Of a stretch of DNA of 64,000 bases, positions 31,250 through 44,898 are shown piece after piece. This DNA is from Tethya wilhelma. Taxonomy: Eukaryota > Porifera > Demospongiae > Tethyida > Tethyidae. Below the pieces are notes generated by a model. The model was not told the origin of the DNA and did not search any database. It was given only the letters and a program-made list of their open reading frames with translations. Every line of letters starts with the position of its first letter. Positions within the stretch are counted from its first letter, which is position 1. Both the position numbers and the translations under genes were made by a program. Location of the stretch: positions 1,526,240 through 1,590,239 of the forward strand of contig CAXIPT010000010.1 in assembly GCA_964030475.1 (NCBI GenBank). Direction: 5' to 3'.

Positions 31250-32806
31250 ATATATCAAGTGATGGAGTGAATAGCTAGAGTCTATCAAGAAAATTTGCAT
31301 CAGCATTAGGGTAAGACTTTCTGATAAAGAATACAAAGTCATGCCATAGGAGCAGCCCATAAAACCAGTTACCAATTGCAACTAAACTTTGTTGGGAAGA
31401 CATAACTTCCACGCACCCTTAACACAGTAAAAAAGACAACAAAATTTGACTTTTGTAGAGAATTTCACTACAGTGTTGTATCTATTATGCATGGTAGGCT
31501 CATTTCCAGGCTCCTATTCTAGAGGGTCTTTGGGGTACCTACCAATGTTGCAAAAATCTCCGCTGTAGCCTGGAAGACACTCACAAGTGAAGATAGAGTT
31601 GGAGGAGGTGATGATGGGGGTACAGACTCCGTTGTTGAGACATTGGTTGTCAGAACATGGACCTTCGGTAGCTGTGTGTGTGTGTGTGTGTGTTTGTGTG
31701 TGTGAGCATGTGAGTGCGTGAGTGTGTGTGTGTATGTGAATACAATGTACTTTATTATGCATACCAACTTCGTTAAAAAAATGACCATTACCAAACATGT
31801 AGTGACGGTTGTAAGCTTTTAACATTGGCGACCCTTTCCAAAAAACACTACTACAAAACTTTTACTCACCAGTACAAGCAGCTCTTGTATCATCCTCAGT
31901 ACAGTCACTAACACACACATAAGACCCTGCCTGAACGGCACATCTCTCTCCCGATCCGCACGGGTTTACGTCACATGATTCAACCACAGGTGAGGAACAG
32001 GTTGGACCAGAATAACCGGCCGAACAAGTACAGGTGTTGTTGGCAGTACAGGCACCATTATCGCAAGCTGGGTTGCAAACAACTGTTATGTGTGTGAATA
32101 GGAAAATATTACTGAATAAGAAGTATCCACATTATATACGTATATTTGATGAACCAGAATGTACCAGTGGAAGCAGCCTATGTCTCAGCCTAGGAAGATC
32201 GTACAGACATCGGACTTTGTGATCAACTCAAAGAGATCTTTCAACAGAATGACTTATTTCAAAAATTGGAAAATATCCATTACTGGCAAAAAATTGCACT
32301 GGACTAACAGAATCTCTGTGTTTTCGGTGATTTTGGTCAAAATTTAAATCTGGTAATAAACCATATCATTCCGAAAAATCTCTTCATACTGATTGCAATG
32401 GTACCAATCTCAGCTTCATACGACCTTCCTAGACTGAGTTACATGTATGTGACGAAACATACATACATATAAACATCCAACCATTCCTAAAATCACACCA
32501 TATAGTCATATTGCCTATAGATTCTCCTATATGCCTTACACATACAAACTCACTCGGTAGCGAAAGCTCCTCAATCTGTTCCATTTCATTGCTGGCTGCA
32601 ATCGTTGCCATGGCAATACTCATATCACCAGTTCTAGCCACATCATAGAGACACTCAAATCTTCCATCACAGAGAGTTAGCTGTTGAGGTGGGAGGCTTG
32701 TGGTATCGACTTCAAATTGAGGAGTAAAGTTAGGATTGTAGAAGGAGGAGAATGATTGATAGGGGAGATAGGTGAAGAGACTGTCGCTAGGGTCGGAGAT
32801 GATCCC

Positions 32807-32858
<52 letters not shown>

Positions 32859-33411
32859 ATACAAGAGTAGCTTTACAGCATACATGCATTTGTCCACGAG
32901 TTGTTAGGTAGGCTTAACTTTGTGCATGGTGCACTTTAATTCAGATATAAAACATATCCAAGGTACAATCAGTAAGCATTGCTGCAAATGAGCATTCATG
33001 GAGTCTAGATATGAAATTCTTAGGATTAGGAGAATGTAGCCTTGTGGCTGGTCAGGTGCTTGACAACAAAAGTCAGCTATGTAACACGAGGCAATCTTAT
33101 AATATGTAGTATGTCTTTGAGGAATTCTTGTCAAAATTCTTTCTTCATTTTCAACACAACTTGAAGTCTTCTAGAGGAGTATTAGCATGCTTCTAGATAT
33201 AGCCTCAGGGAAAACATAAGTAAATGAATACCAGTGAAGTTGTTAATCTTGTAAGAGCCAATCAAGAAGTCGCTAAACAACAATTAGTGGAAGCTAATTT
33301 TGTGTGATATCGTATCTAAGTGATGTGTTATTGTGGAGTATTGCTCAATATCTATATAGATAGGCGCTAGAACCATATAGTGTGTATGCGTGTATGTGTG
33401 TGTGTGTGTGT

Positions 33412-33478
<67 letters not shown>

Positions 33479-34080
33479 ATCCACTCTTACATGTGATTCC
33501 AAACTGTCGGTGAACCTGTTGAGGTTCAAGAGACAAAGAAAGCGCTGTCTGTGAATTATCCGGTGTAAAATCATCCATTACATCACCATTAAACACGCCC
33601 ATCAATCCTCGCGTGCTACCATAGTAACTTCTCGGCAGGTGAACAACAAGGGCCGAAATAAATCCATTTTCAGCTCTAACTTGAATATAAACACCACTGG
33701 AAAACACAACCGATACAGAAATACTCGAATTTAGCTTCAGCGTCACATTTCTGAAATTCTGTTCTCTGGCAATGTCAAGGTTCACCTCTCGCCCGTTGAC
33801 GTAAGGAACGACTGACTCGTGTTTGTATACAAGCATGACCGTATCTGAGTCCATTTCTTTGGCAACGATAGCCGTGAGTACCGTTGCCATAGTTACTGGG
33901 TCTCTGTTTTCGTCAAAGAGGGGTTCCATGCGGCCTTGAAGGGTGAAGGAGTTATCGTTTGTTTCAATGAAGATGAATTCACCGTGACCGTTGAAGGTGT
34001 AGGAATGGCCGTCAAGAGTTGTGATGTGAGGATCTCCGTAGGTCCATGCTGTGAGTGAGTGTGTGTGTGTGTGTGTATGT

Positions 34081-34124
<44 letters not shown>

Positions 34125-37100
34125 TGTGTGAGTATGTGTGTGTACGTGTGTGTGAGTATGTGAGTATCAGCGCTTTTTGTGTAAGTGTGCAAGTGCTTGC
34201 CATTGTTTCAATACATTTGCACCCTACTACATTACTTATTGATTACATCAGAAGACAAATTAGGCAAAAATAAACCAGTGGGAAAGCTGCTACGATGATG
34301 AACATCCTACAGGTCATTAGTGTAGCGACTGATGTAGAGATAACAAATGGAGCCAATTCTCTATTTGTTTGTTTGTATGTGCAGTACCACAACCAAATCA
34401 TGGTCTACAAAATACACAATTAAACAATTACAAGAGTGGGTAGCATAAGAGCTTTACCGAGGGCACTAGATGTGTGTATGTATGTATGTATGTGTGGCCA
34501 GAGGAGGTACGACACGAGTGTGCCTTTGCTGAATCAACACCCAGGTGCACGTGAACAAATCCCATTGCAATTATATAGTAGTCACATGATTGGAATGTAA
34601 TTAACAGATTTGCTAGCTCAGCAAAGGCACACTCATTATCAAACACCTCCTCTGATGAGTAGCTATACCATTACCATTAGCTATATCTATTACATGTATG
34701 TATGTGTGTATACGTGACCAAGCATAACACTGTACATGGCGTTCACTACAAACCACTTAGCCTCCCACACACACACATAAAAAACACAATTGCCTACAAC
34801 AGAACTTTGGGTTCCAAATTGAATTTACATGCAGCATATGTTTTGCATATGTTTGGTTTGTTGCTGGGGAACAAGTACAAATACTTCATTCGATTAGGAG
34901 GACATTTAAGCACTTAGAAAAAGTGCGTTGTTTCATTCTTAGAACAGCATAAACTTAGAAATCTATTCTTTATGTGCTGATTTCAAGAAAAGGAAGCATA
35001 TAATCAATGGATCTTCAGTTTATTTTCTTATAAAATCTATCATGACTTCAAAAATTAGAACCAGGATCGCATGGACTCAATCCTTAGCTGGATCATTGTT
35101 TATACACTGCATCACTCCTCATTCTGTTGGCAAAGATATCTTCTATAAAACCAAGCCAGAAACTGAAAAAAATAATCTAAACTTACTAGAGAATTTGCAC
35201 AACAATTGATCAGACATTGATGTACACAAAACATTGCGCAATCAGCTTCAAGAAAAAAGTGCATTTTCCGGAGCCATAGATTTGCACATCAAATTGTTTG
35301 CTCGTTAATCTATATTAAATTAGAGCAAATTCTTTTCTTTGCATCGTATGGTATCAATTTAGCTCATATCAATTTCACAATCAACCATCACGCAATAATA
35401 GCATCACTTTGATTCAGCTAATCAGGTCAACTACAATGGAATAGGGTTCTTTTAAAGTGGAGAAACTTCTAGCCATTCAGGCAGGCGAATTGACTGATGG
35501 TTATTCATGATACCACTAATTTAGGGCGGGGCTGACCAGTGGAGCATGGCTAATTAGCTTGTGATTAGAGCTAAGCTTTGTAGTATAGCGATACAGAGTA
35601 CCAAATTTAGTGGGCTTCAATCGGTATGTACTGTAATTGGAGATTGATGATAGTATGTAGAGATAATAATAATGACGATCTGTTATGAATTTAGTCGTAC
35701 TTTAGGTAGGCTACATGTTAGTCAGTCATGTAATTTANAACTGGCCATGCAGTTGTCTGGATGTGCTAACTTGTTGGACATCAGGAAGAACAATGTCGTG
35801 GTCCATGAATCACACTACCATGGTTGCCATGGGAGACAATGACTATTGTTCAAGTTAGAGTCTTAAAAAATTACATAAGTATAATAATTATTTATAATAT
35901 TAATCAATTTGTGACTCTGCATGCATGAAATCAGTGCACAAAGTGATTTTACTATAGGATTATTTTTTTGTAAGAATGTACCTTATGACATTATACTTAC
36001 GTATAATTATTTTACTTTTCTTGTGAGTTACTTTGAACTTTTCTATACCAGTTTGATCAGCCTTGGAAGGGTGAAACTTGCCATATGTAACTCCTGTCCA
36101 CATGTCTATCACACTTTCAGGACTATTGTGCAATAAGATATCTTCAGCTTCTTCCTTGAACATTATTTCAAATCCGTTGGTAGTTGCAAGCTCATCATAA
36201 CGGGCAACAGGGACATAATAAAATAACTGTTCAACTTGTTTCTTGTCTTCTGGTTCCAAGAGATCTGTAAGCTCAATGTCAAATGGATCGAATTGAAGTA
36301 TTGTCACACTTGCAAATTTTCCTCCTTGATTTAGTACAGAGTAAACTTTCTTATAAAGTGATGACTTGTCTTCAATTAAATCGATAACATAGTGGCAAAA
36401 AACAAGGTCATACTTGTCCTCAGGAAATGTGGCAGAGTCTGCTTCAAAAAATTCGATATTAAGGAATTTGTTGTTTTTTCTTGCTATTTCAAGCCTCTCC
36501 TTGTCTGGGTCCACGCCAACTACTTTGCCTTTAGGCCCAACCATTTGTGCCAGTTTGTATGTTATTTCTCCAGTGCCACAACCAAGGTCAAGAACTTTAC
36601 TGCCTTCAGGCAGTGACAGAAGCTTCAGAACTTTTTCTCCATCAGCATCTTTATGTGATGTTAGAAATGTTGTATGAAACAAAACAGCCTCTTCTGGTGT
36701 GCTGTCACCCATTACTGATAGTTAGCTACTTCCTACCAGTGCGACTCTGATTTTAAACTTTAGAGAAGCAAATGATCATGACCTCAAATGATACAAGTAG
36801 TAAAAATTTCAAAAAAATAAATAGTGTAGGAATGGGCAGTGCGTTAAAAAGTATTGGAACAAGGCATGTCTCAATTTCGGCACATGACTACTTCATTTTG
36901 ATTCTTGATCCCTCATGCATATGGATCCTCAGTGTCATAAATCCAATGATACATGTGCAACAATAGTACCATAGCTTATTTTTAATTGCATTGGTTCGAA
37001 TTCCTACTAATCAGTTGGCTATGCTGTGGAGTAAACTAAATTATTATAAAACAAACAGGTAACTGCCGGCCAAGAGTTGGGTATAAAAATGAAGTAGTCA

Positions 37101-37360
37101 TGTGCCGAAATTGAGACATGCCTTGTTCCAATACTTTTTAACGCACTGCCCATTCCTACACTATTTATTTTTTTGAAATTTTTACTACTTGTTCATTCAC
37201 TTTTTTAACACTACAGTATGGAGACTATTAGAGACTGGTTAGTCCCTACAAAAAGCTTGAGTAGAGGCTACACAGAGGAGGTTCGACAGGGTCAAAAAGG
37301 TCAAGTAATTATTGCAAATTCCAATCACGTGCGCCATATAACTGTATGGAAGGAGCGATN

Positions 37361-37446
<86 letters not shown>

Positions 37447-40400
37447 CGTTGATGTCTTGTCTAGTAGGCTTCAATTTTTCAGTTTATGCTTTGAAGCTGA
37501 TGTTATTCACATGGAGGGAATTTTGTGGATTAAATATTTACAAAAGCAACATTTGATGTGTCTTACTTGGAAATGTTGACAGAAATATTTTGTTATGCAT
37601 TAATCTCTTGGGAAAAAGTGTCTTTTGAGATGTCTTTAGTGAAAATGAACAAGAATTGGAATTGTGCACATACATAGCATTTAATTGCTTTAGTGTTGAC
37701 AGCATATTATAGACATAAGTGAAATCTAGATGTGCTTCCAGTGCAATGTTTTCACAGAATGTGGGGCAAAACTTTTGCAGCCATTACATAGCAATGTGCA
37801 TATATTCATGTTGTTAAGTTCTGCATACAGTGCATTTTAAAAAAATATTTTTTTTAATCGTGACTGTAGCTAACCCATTTGAAATTTTTAATCCCTTACC
37901 TCATTCTATGAATATTGTTATCTCTGTAGACGTGGCTTTGCTTGGTATGCAATGGCCTTGATGTTTTAACATGTGAACTATGTGGTTGTGGATTGTGAAT
38001 ACGCTCTGTTTCGCTGGGAGTGGGGTGGTCTGAATGTGTGAATATTGATGAATCCCCAAGGGTTGCGATATTCATGCAGTGATGGGGTGTTGTACGTACA
38101 TTCTTTGGTTCATTTATAAGGCATGCAAACACACGCACACACACACACTGTGACACACACACACACAAACACACACACAGTGAGACACACACACACAGTG
38201 ACACACACACACACCTACACCCACATACATACACACACACACAGTATCAAACAACACTTTATTATACTAGCACTTGATCTCAGCATGACAATGAACATAT
38301 GAAAAGGGCACCACCCTTACAATCAGTTACTCTTATCAAGTAGCCTTACCCTTGGGATCGGTTGGTCAGTGAATGTGGGAGTGTGTGTGGGGTATGTTTG
38401 AGATTAGAGTATTAACTTTAAGTGCATATTTTATGTGGTACATGGTTGTGATTAAACACACACACAATAACATTTAAATCCCTGATTGACTGTCCCACTT
38501 GTTTGCTATAAAAATGAGTTTTTATTTTTCATCCGGAATGGGCTTATTTGGACAATACTCATGTAACCTCTTAGCCTGGTTTTGATTGAGAAGTGTATTT
38601 TATATAGCCTCGTAAGCCAGACCCTCCCTGCTCTGCTTATTGCTAATCGTATAGCAGGGAGAGCCTGGTTTATGAGGCTATATATTATGTGCGTGATTGG
38701 TCTCATACTACCGCTGTTCTAAAACCTCACTGCCTGGCGTGCTACTAGCCCAGTGGTGAAGGTGCTGGGATTGGAACCAAATGTCTCAGGTTTGAATCCA
38801 AGGGAATCACAAACTGTTTTTTCATCTTTCAATCCTTTTAAAACAAAAAGAGCCTCATATACTTTTTGTGTGGTATGCCTGTATCTTCAATCCTCGCAAA
38901 ACTACAACACATGTATGTCATAAACAGGCCTATGTACTTTCTTGTGTCGTTAGCACATATACACATGTAGCTAGCTGTAGCTAATGTATGCCTGTGTGAA
39001 AGAAAGAAAACAAGGAACTTGTTGAAGAACAAGAAAGGAGTTTCAAAAAACACGTCCTGTTGCTACAGCTCTTCAGACTGTAAGTTCCATAAAAGCATGT
39101 GTAGGTCTGACAATACCTCAACAGATTCCTACATCCATTAGGATATGTGCACTGTGACATGCTGGTGAGTGTGGGCTAGCATCTTCTCAGAATATCAAGT
39201 TATGTTGAGAGAGACTGTATGTAGGAAAGCCTTTCTAGTATTAAGACATTGACAATGCTGTACCTACCTGTTTTAAGTGTTCTTTTTTGGCAAATATTCT
39301 GGACCCTCTCTCACTCATGCAAATACACAGTCTCGCATCATGCATTTATAATGCTCTACATCATACATGGTATTAATTTTTGTGGTTTGAAGGTGACTAC
39401 TATAAATTTATAATCTTGCCTTTATTACAAATAAAGCTCACATGATTTCACACAGGCATGACTAGAGTTCCTTTCACCTGCTGTATATGTAGTACAAACT
39501 AGCTTTGCCACATGATCCAATCCTGGTTACCTCACCGTCAATCCAACCACTAGCCAACCAAAGTGGCTGGGTCCACTCCATTTAAGAAGAAAGAAAAAGA
39601 ACGCATGATCTTAAGATGTTTCTTTGTACATGTAACACAAGATCCCCCCATTTATACTTTCTGTCTCCACCTGGCTACCACTAGAGTAGCTGCTCCTTTC
39701 TCTCTCTCACTGCTCTCTGATGTGGGTTGCTCCTTACTACAAAGATAGCTAAAGGCAGCACCAATGCTTCATATGACCTACAAAAGATGGCCAAGTTTAT
39801 TGCAGTTTCTCACACACACACGCACATGTCTTGGACATGGAGTATCCCTTGCTAGACCATATGCTATGTTAGTGCCACCTGAGCTAATTTTGGGCTTATG
39901 TGGGTGTAGATTGAATGTAGCCTTCCCATAACTTTGCATACCGAGTGTGAGTGAATAATGTGTGTGTCTGTGTCTGTCTGTTGACCCCAACTGTACTGTA
40001 GTATGTGCCATTGACATCTGATGGTGTGATAATCTTGGCTCCAGCTGCTCCTAATAAACTCCTATCTCACCCATTGTAGCCTCGATCCCACGCCCCTCCC
40101 TTAGCATTTTTTTTCCTTTTGCAAAAAAACTCGGCAGAAGGAGGAGCCTGGAAACGAGGCTAACCCATTGTACCCCCTCGCCTCAGGCTAGGCTCGTAAA
40201 CCAGGCTCTCCACTCGTGATTTAAATTGCTAAGCGTGGCAAAAAAGCATAGCAGAGATGAATTCAAGGCCTGATTTACGAGACTGCATATCTTCAGGCAT
40301 TTTGTGGAGGCTGTGCTCCTACATAAACTCTCCAGGCCTATCCTTGTCTGCACTTTTCTGCAATTTATTGGTTGTCCCTGTTTTTAATTGTGTTAGATTC

Positions 40401-40502
40401 TTTGTGCTTAATTGAGTTAAATTTTAGTGTTGTGATTGTGAGTTTTATGGATGTCTGGTGAGTAAGACCTTTAGGAGAAGTCAGATCTTTGTTAAGTTTG
40501 AA

Positions 40503-40537
<35 letters not shown>

Positions 40538-41995
40538 TGACTGTGTGTGTGTGTCTATCCATGCTTTGTTTGTCTTGTCTTGTTTCTAAGCATCTCTCTC
40601 CATGTGATTTTTTTTATTTTTTTATTTGTAAGAATTAAATGTTCTCTGTACATGTTTTGTTTTGTTTCTGTCTGTTTTGTAACTTATCAAAGACGAACAG
40701 GAAAAGTGTAGGAGTTTGAAGGGAAAACCTACACACCAACCACAAACAGTCAAAGCAATTGATCACCGTCATCAATAGCTCAATGTGATGCTCAACGAAC
40801 AACACCAGTACACGCTCTATAGCCTACAGATGTTATTCCTGGTAGTATGGTATCTTACTGTCGCAGTGTCATATACCCCCCACTCATAGTTTTTCTATTG
40901 ACCAGTCGGTGTGTGTGCGTTTGATGACTGAAATGTTGTTCTGAATACGTACAAATAGTCAATCTTAGCAACAGTTGAGGGTTAAATCAGTAGCCACATA
41001 CTAGCTTACTAGCTACCTCTTTCTCCTAATTCCCATTAAAAATTTCATAAAGTGGCCTATAATATTTTTTCTCTGGATTTTTATTACCTAAGGAAGGAAG
41101 TTTCTCTACTCTAGAACCTTGTACTTGTTCATTGACTTGAAATCCATCTTCTGTGTAAACTTTGGGCTTTTTGGACAAATTGTTCCACTCAATTTAGCCT
41201 CCAAACCACCCCATCGATGAGTGGGCCATGAGCCTTTTATCATGGCTATTATTGTGAGCAACCTCTACTGAAAACATACCTCAAACAACAGCATTACCAT
41301 GTACCATATGTACCCCATAAACTTTTCTTTGATGAGTATACTTTTCTAGTTAACTCCCAGTCCACCTATGATGATTATTGTATTATAATAATATATAGGA
41401 GATAGGAAAACTAGCGTGGAATTCTAACTTGAACAACATGGCTTTGATTCTAAAAAAATTATCCCTTTTTGTATAATGAGGTGATAGTTTCATTATACTT
41501 ATGCTTATACAATAGATATGGTGTGCTGGTAAACACTCCTACTCGGGTACTTTTTAAATTATAATTCAATTACACTTTAGTAATTACTTAAAGACACCCT
41601 ATTGAGATTGTTATCTAATGGAATGAGTGTACTAGTGTGGTTTTCCTGCCTTCAATCTTTGCGTGGTTTTCTCAGAATGGATCAACAAAGCTCCTGTGGT
41701 TTCTTTCCTTCCCTGAGGCGAAACCTCTCATGAATGAAATTTAAAAGCTCTACAGATTAGGGTATAATTGGATAATTAAAGTAGGGGTGCCCAATTCCTG
41801 TCTAACTTTACCACATCAATGGATTGTGGTGAGAAACACCGAAAGAAGATCGTTCTGCAAAGAATGCAAGAACGCATTCTTAGCCGATCACGAGTTATAT
41901 GAATCCAGCTAGTACCATAGTTATATAGTTGGGTCATTTTTCTTGAGAGATACCATGTCACACATGTACACACACACACACACACACACACACAN

Positions 41996-42061
<66 letters not shown>

Positions 42062-44399
42062 GATAGAAGGAGAGAAGGATATAAGAAAAGGAAAGAATAT
42101 GGATCTGCCCATAGACCACTGAAGCTTAAGAGATTAAGAGCTGAACTTAAGACAGAAAAGGAATGATGGATTGCAGGAGATATTCAGCTAGGAAAGTGTG
42201 GTAAGATTGTAATACCTCCACCCTAGACCACAACAACTATCTACCCACCAAAAACAACAACCAAGCACGGTGTCCTCCTAACCTCATTCTCACAACGACA
42301 GTCACGTACACACACTCGCTAATCTATCATTCATCAGGGACCAACATCCCAAGCCATCAGCCAATGGTGGTTATGACCACATAATGGGAGGCTGTGGGCG
42401 ACAGCTAAGACTAAATTACTATATGGTTACCACATTCAGTCCTGATTAACGGTTAATGGAGATTAATGAGATTAGCAGAAGTTTTCCCATTGTGTAAGGA
42501 GACAATGATTGCATTCTCCTTCTAAATTCAATTTCTAGAGTAACACATGCACGTAATGTACGCAAACATCACAGGTATTATAACAGCTACCAAGAAATTT
42601 TAAATTACCTTTATCTCTTACTGTTTTTCAGGGTATGTATTATTAAGTTTCAGTCTATTTATAAGAATATAAGCTTACTATAGGCTAGCATGTTTATATA
42701 TATATAATATATATATATATAAATTCAATTTCTAAAGCAACACATGCATAAAGGAAGAAAAAGAAGAAAAAGAAGGAAAAAAAAATAACACTAACTAACA
42801 AAGAATTTAGACCTACTAAGCATGTTTACACAATTGCACTTTTATAGGACACTAACCTTATTAGTTCCTCTATTGAAAAAACCAACTGCCTCCCAAGTAG
42901 CGATGAACAACACTGTCGGGTTGAAATTACGACGGTTCACAAATCCAGAATGGATCAAATCTCGTGCTTTCGCCAAAAGGGTCTCGTTGTCTGTCTCTCG
43001 AAACCTTACGTTTCCTGTACCTCGTGTGTCAACATCGGCCCAGAAAGGAGCAATGATCGGAGCATTGGTGAATTCTGTTCCGAGCAAGGGGAAAGGAACA
43101 GAAAGGAACTGCTCCAGGCCGGATCTGTCTGTGAGCGTAATGATGCCGTTAGTGTGAACCTATGTGTGTGTGTGCATGTGTGTGTGTGTGTGTGTGTGTG
43201 CGTGTGTGTGCCTATGTGTGCGGTGATATTTCATTACAGATCTAGCGTATCATATCAGATCTCTCGAATTCCACGAAAGAACAATTATTCAAGTAACAAT
43301 TTCTCATCGCAAGAAGTCATAAGAATAAAGGGAAAATATCATAAATTTTTCAATTCATTCGATACCGGCTAGAAGAATGACTCAACCTCATTTATACGTT
43401 ATAGTAGAACTAAGTCATGCAGTATTTGCATGGCACAATAACAGATCTCTTTACCAAAGAATGGACATTCAAATAAGTGGAGAAAAAAACATCAATAATT
43501 GCTTCACGGTAAGTCTCTCATAACTTCACCTAAAGCTTTAATTAGAGTTTCTTTGAACGTGTCATTAGAGCCTATCAAATTGAGGGTGGGGGGAGACTAT
43601 CAATAATATGACAAAGTTCCTTTCCAGGTAGTATCGGTGATTTTTAACGTAATCCACTAATTGGGCCAAAAGGATTCAGTGCAGTCCAGATGAAATACCA
43701 TGCACCGCACCAAGCCACTACCTGTGTAACATATGCCATGGACCATGTAGCTATTAGCCGTGCAAATTCTTCATATAGTTCTCACATACACAAACGGTTC
43801 AAGGTTGATTGAATTCTTTTCCTGGTATTATTCGGTTTCGAGTCCAAAGCAAACATCAAGTAGAACTGCCAAGACTTTCAAGTCAATTTCATTCAAACTT
43901 TAAAAATAAAAGTCCTTTAATTGTCTCGTTACCATGGCAAGAGAGCAAACAGATTAAAAAAAGTGAAAGAACAAACATTCTAAGCTTCTTAGCTACCCTT
44001 GGATACAATCTCAAATCAGGCCTCATTAGGTAATGTGAGTCATTTGCCCTCGTGTTACGCTTTGCTCGACTAAATAAGCTTCTGCACCCACTAACTGCGT
44101 GGTCAGATCGATACTCTACAAACACACTGGCATACGTATGTACACGGTGTTGAATAATGCATAGATGTTATAAACAAGTAGAATGTGGCTCATTTAGGTC
44201 AAGATATTTGCCGTTCTAGATCAAAGAAAGTGTTGCTTTGTGCGAATGTGTGTACATAGGCCTTTGAATGCCACATTGAACTTGGGTGTAGGGTGTTCAA
44301 TGGGACAAAAAGCTCATACAAAACTGTCTCGACATTTTGCTTACAAATTTGTCTCTTTTCTTCAAATGCAGTGTTGCTAGTCTAGTTTTTCTTATCACA

Positions 44400-44437
<38 letters not shown>

Positions 44438-44843
44438 GTAGCTAGTTTACTAAACATCACACAAATGCTCTCTCTCACGCACAAACAGCTTCTCCACCTT
44501 AGACAAAACACACACACTAACAAAAGCAAAACTCTCAGAGAGAACACAAGGCTTCACAGCCTGAAGAGTGTTTTGTGGTTTGTGGCGAACCTAACACCAT
44601 CTCGAGTTACGCCACCATGCTCTGTCTGTGGGGGAGACTAGGGAGGAACAGGAGACTATATTAATGCAAAAATGCTATACGGATATTCAGTGTACCGCTA
44701 ATAAATTACATGCACTCAACTGTAGCCTCACTATAGCTTTCTGAATGACTAAATGTGACGCACAGTGCTACATATCTCGGATGTCGCAGGTGGTATTGGT
44801 TTGTTTAGTGAATAAAGATCAGGTTACAAACATTCCTCTTGGT

Positions 44844-44898
<55 letters not shown>

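Larger units (their letters stand above)
34049..42856. other. 8.8 kb intron region of the mucin-like gene
   Basis: Apart from the nested methyltransferase (35960-36712) and several inverted-repeat elements, I see no exon here. The phase break between the NIDO and VWD exons says coding sequence should be present; it may be a short exon I missed or be absent from the assembly. The stretch 37257-42856 holds only microsatellites and short palindromic elements. Confidence 0.45.

Noticed and set aside
37218..37556. 112-codon plus-strand frame spanning a CT repeat
   Set aside because: Most of it is a Ser-Leu run from a microsatellite and it contains an N; the left part matches transposon flank.
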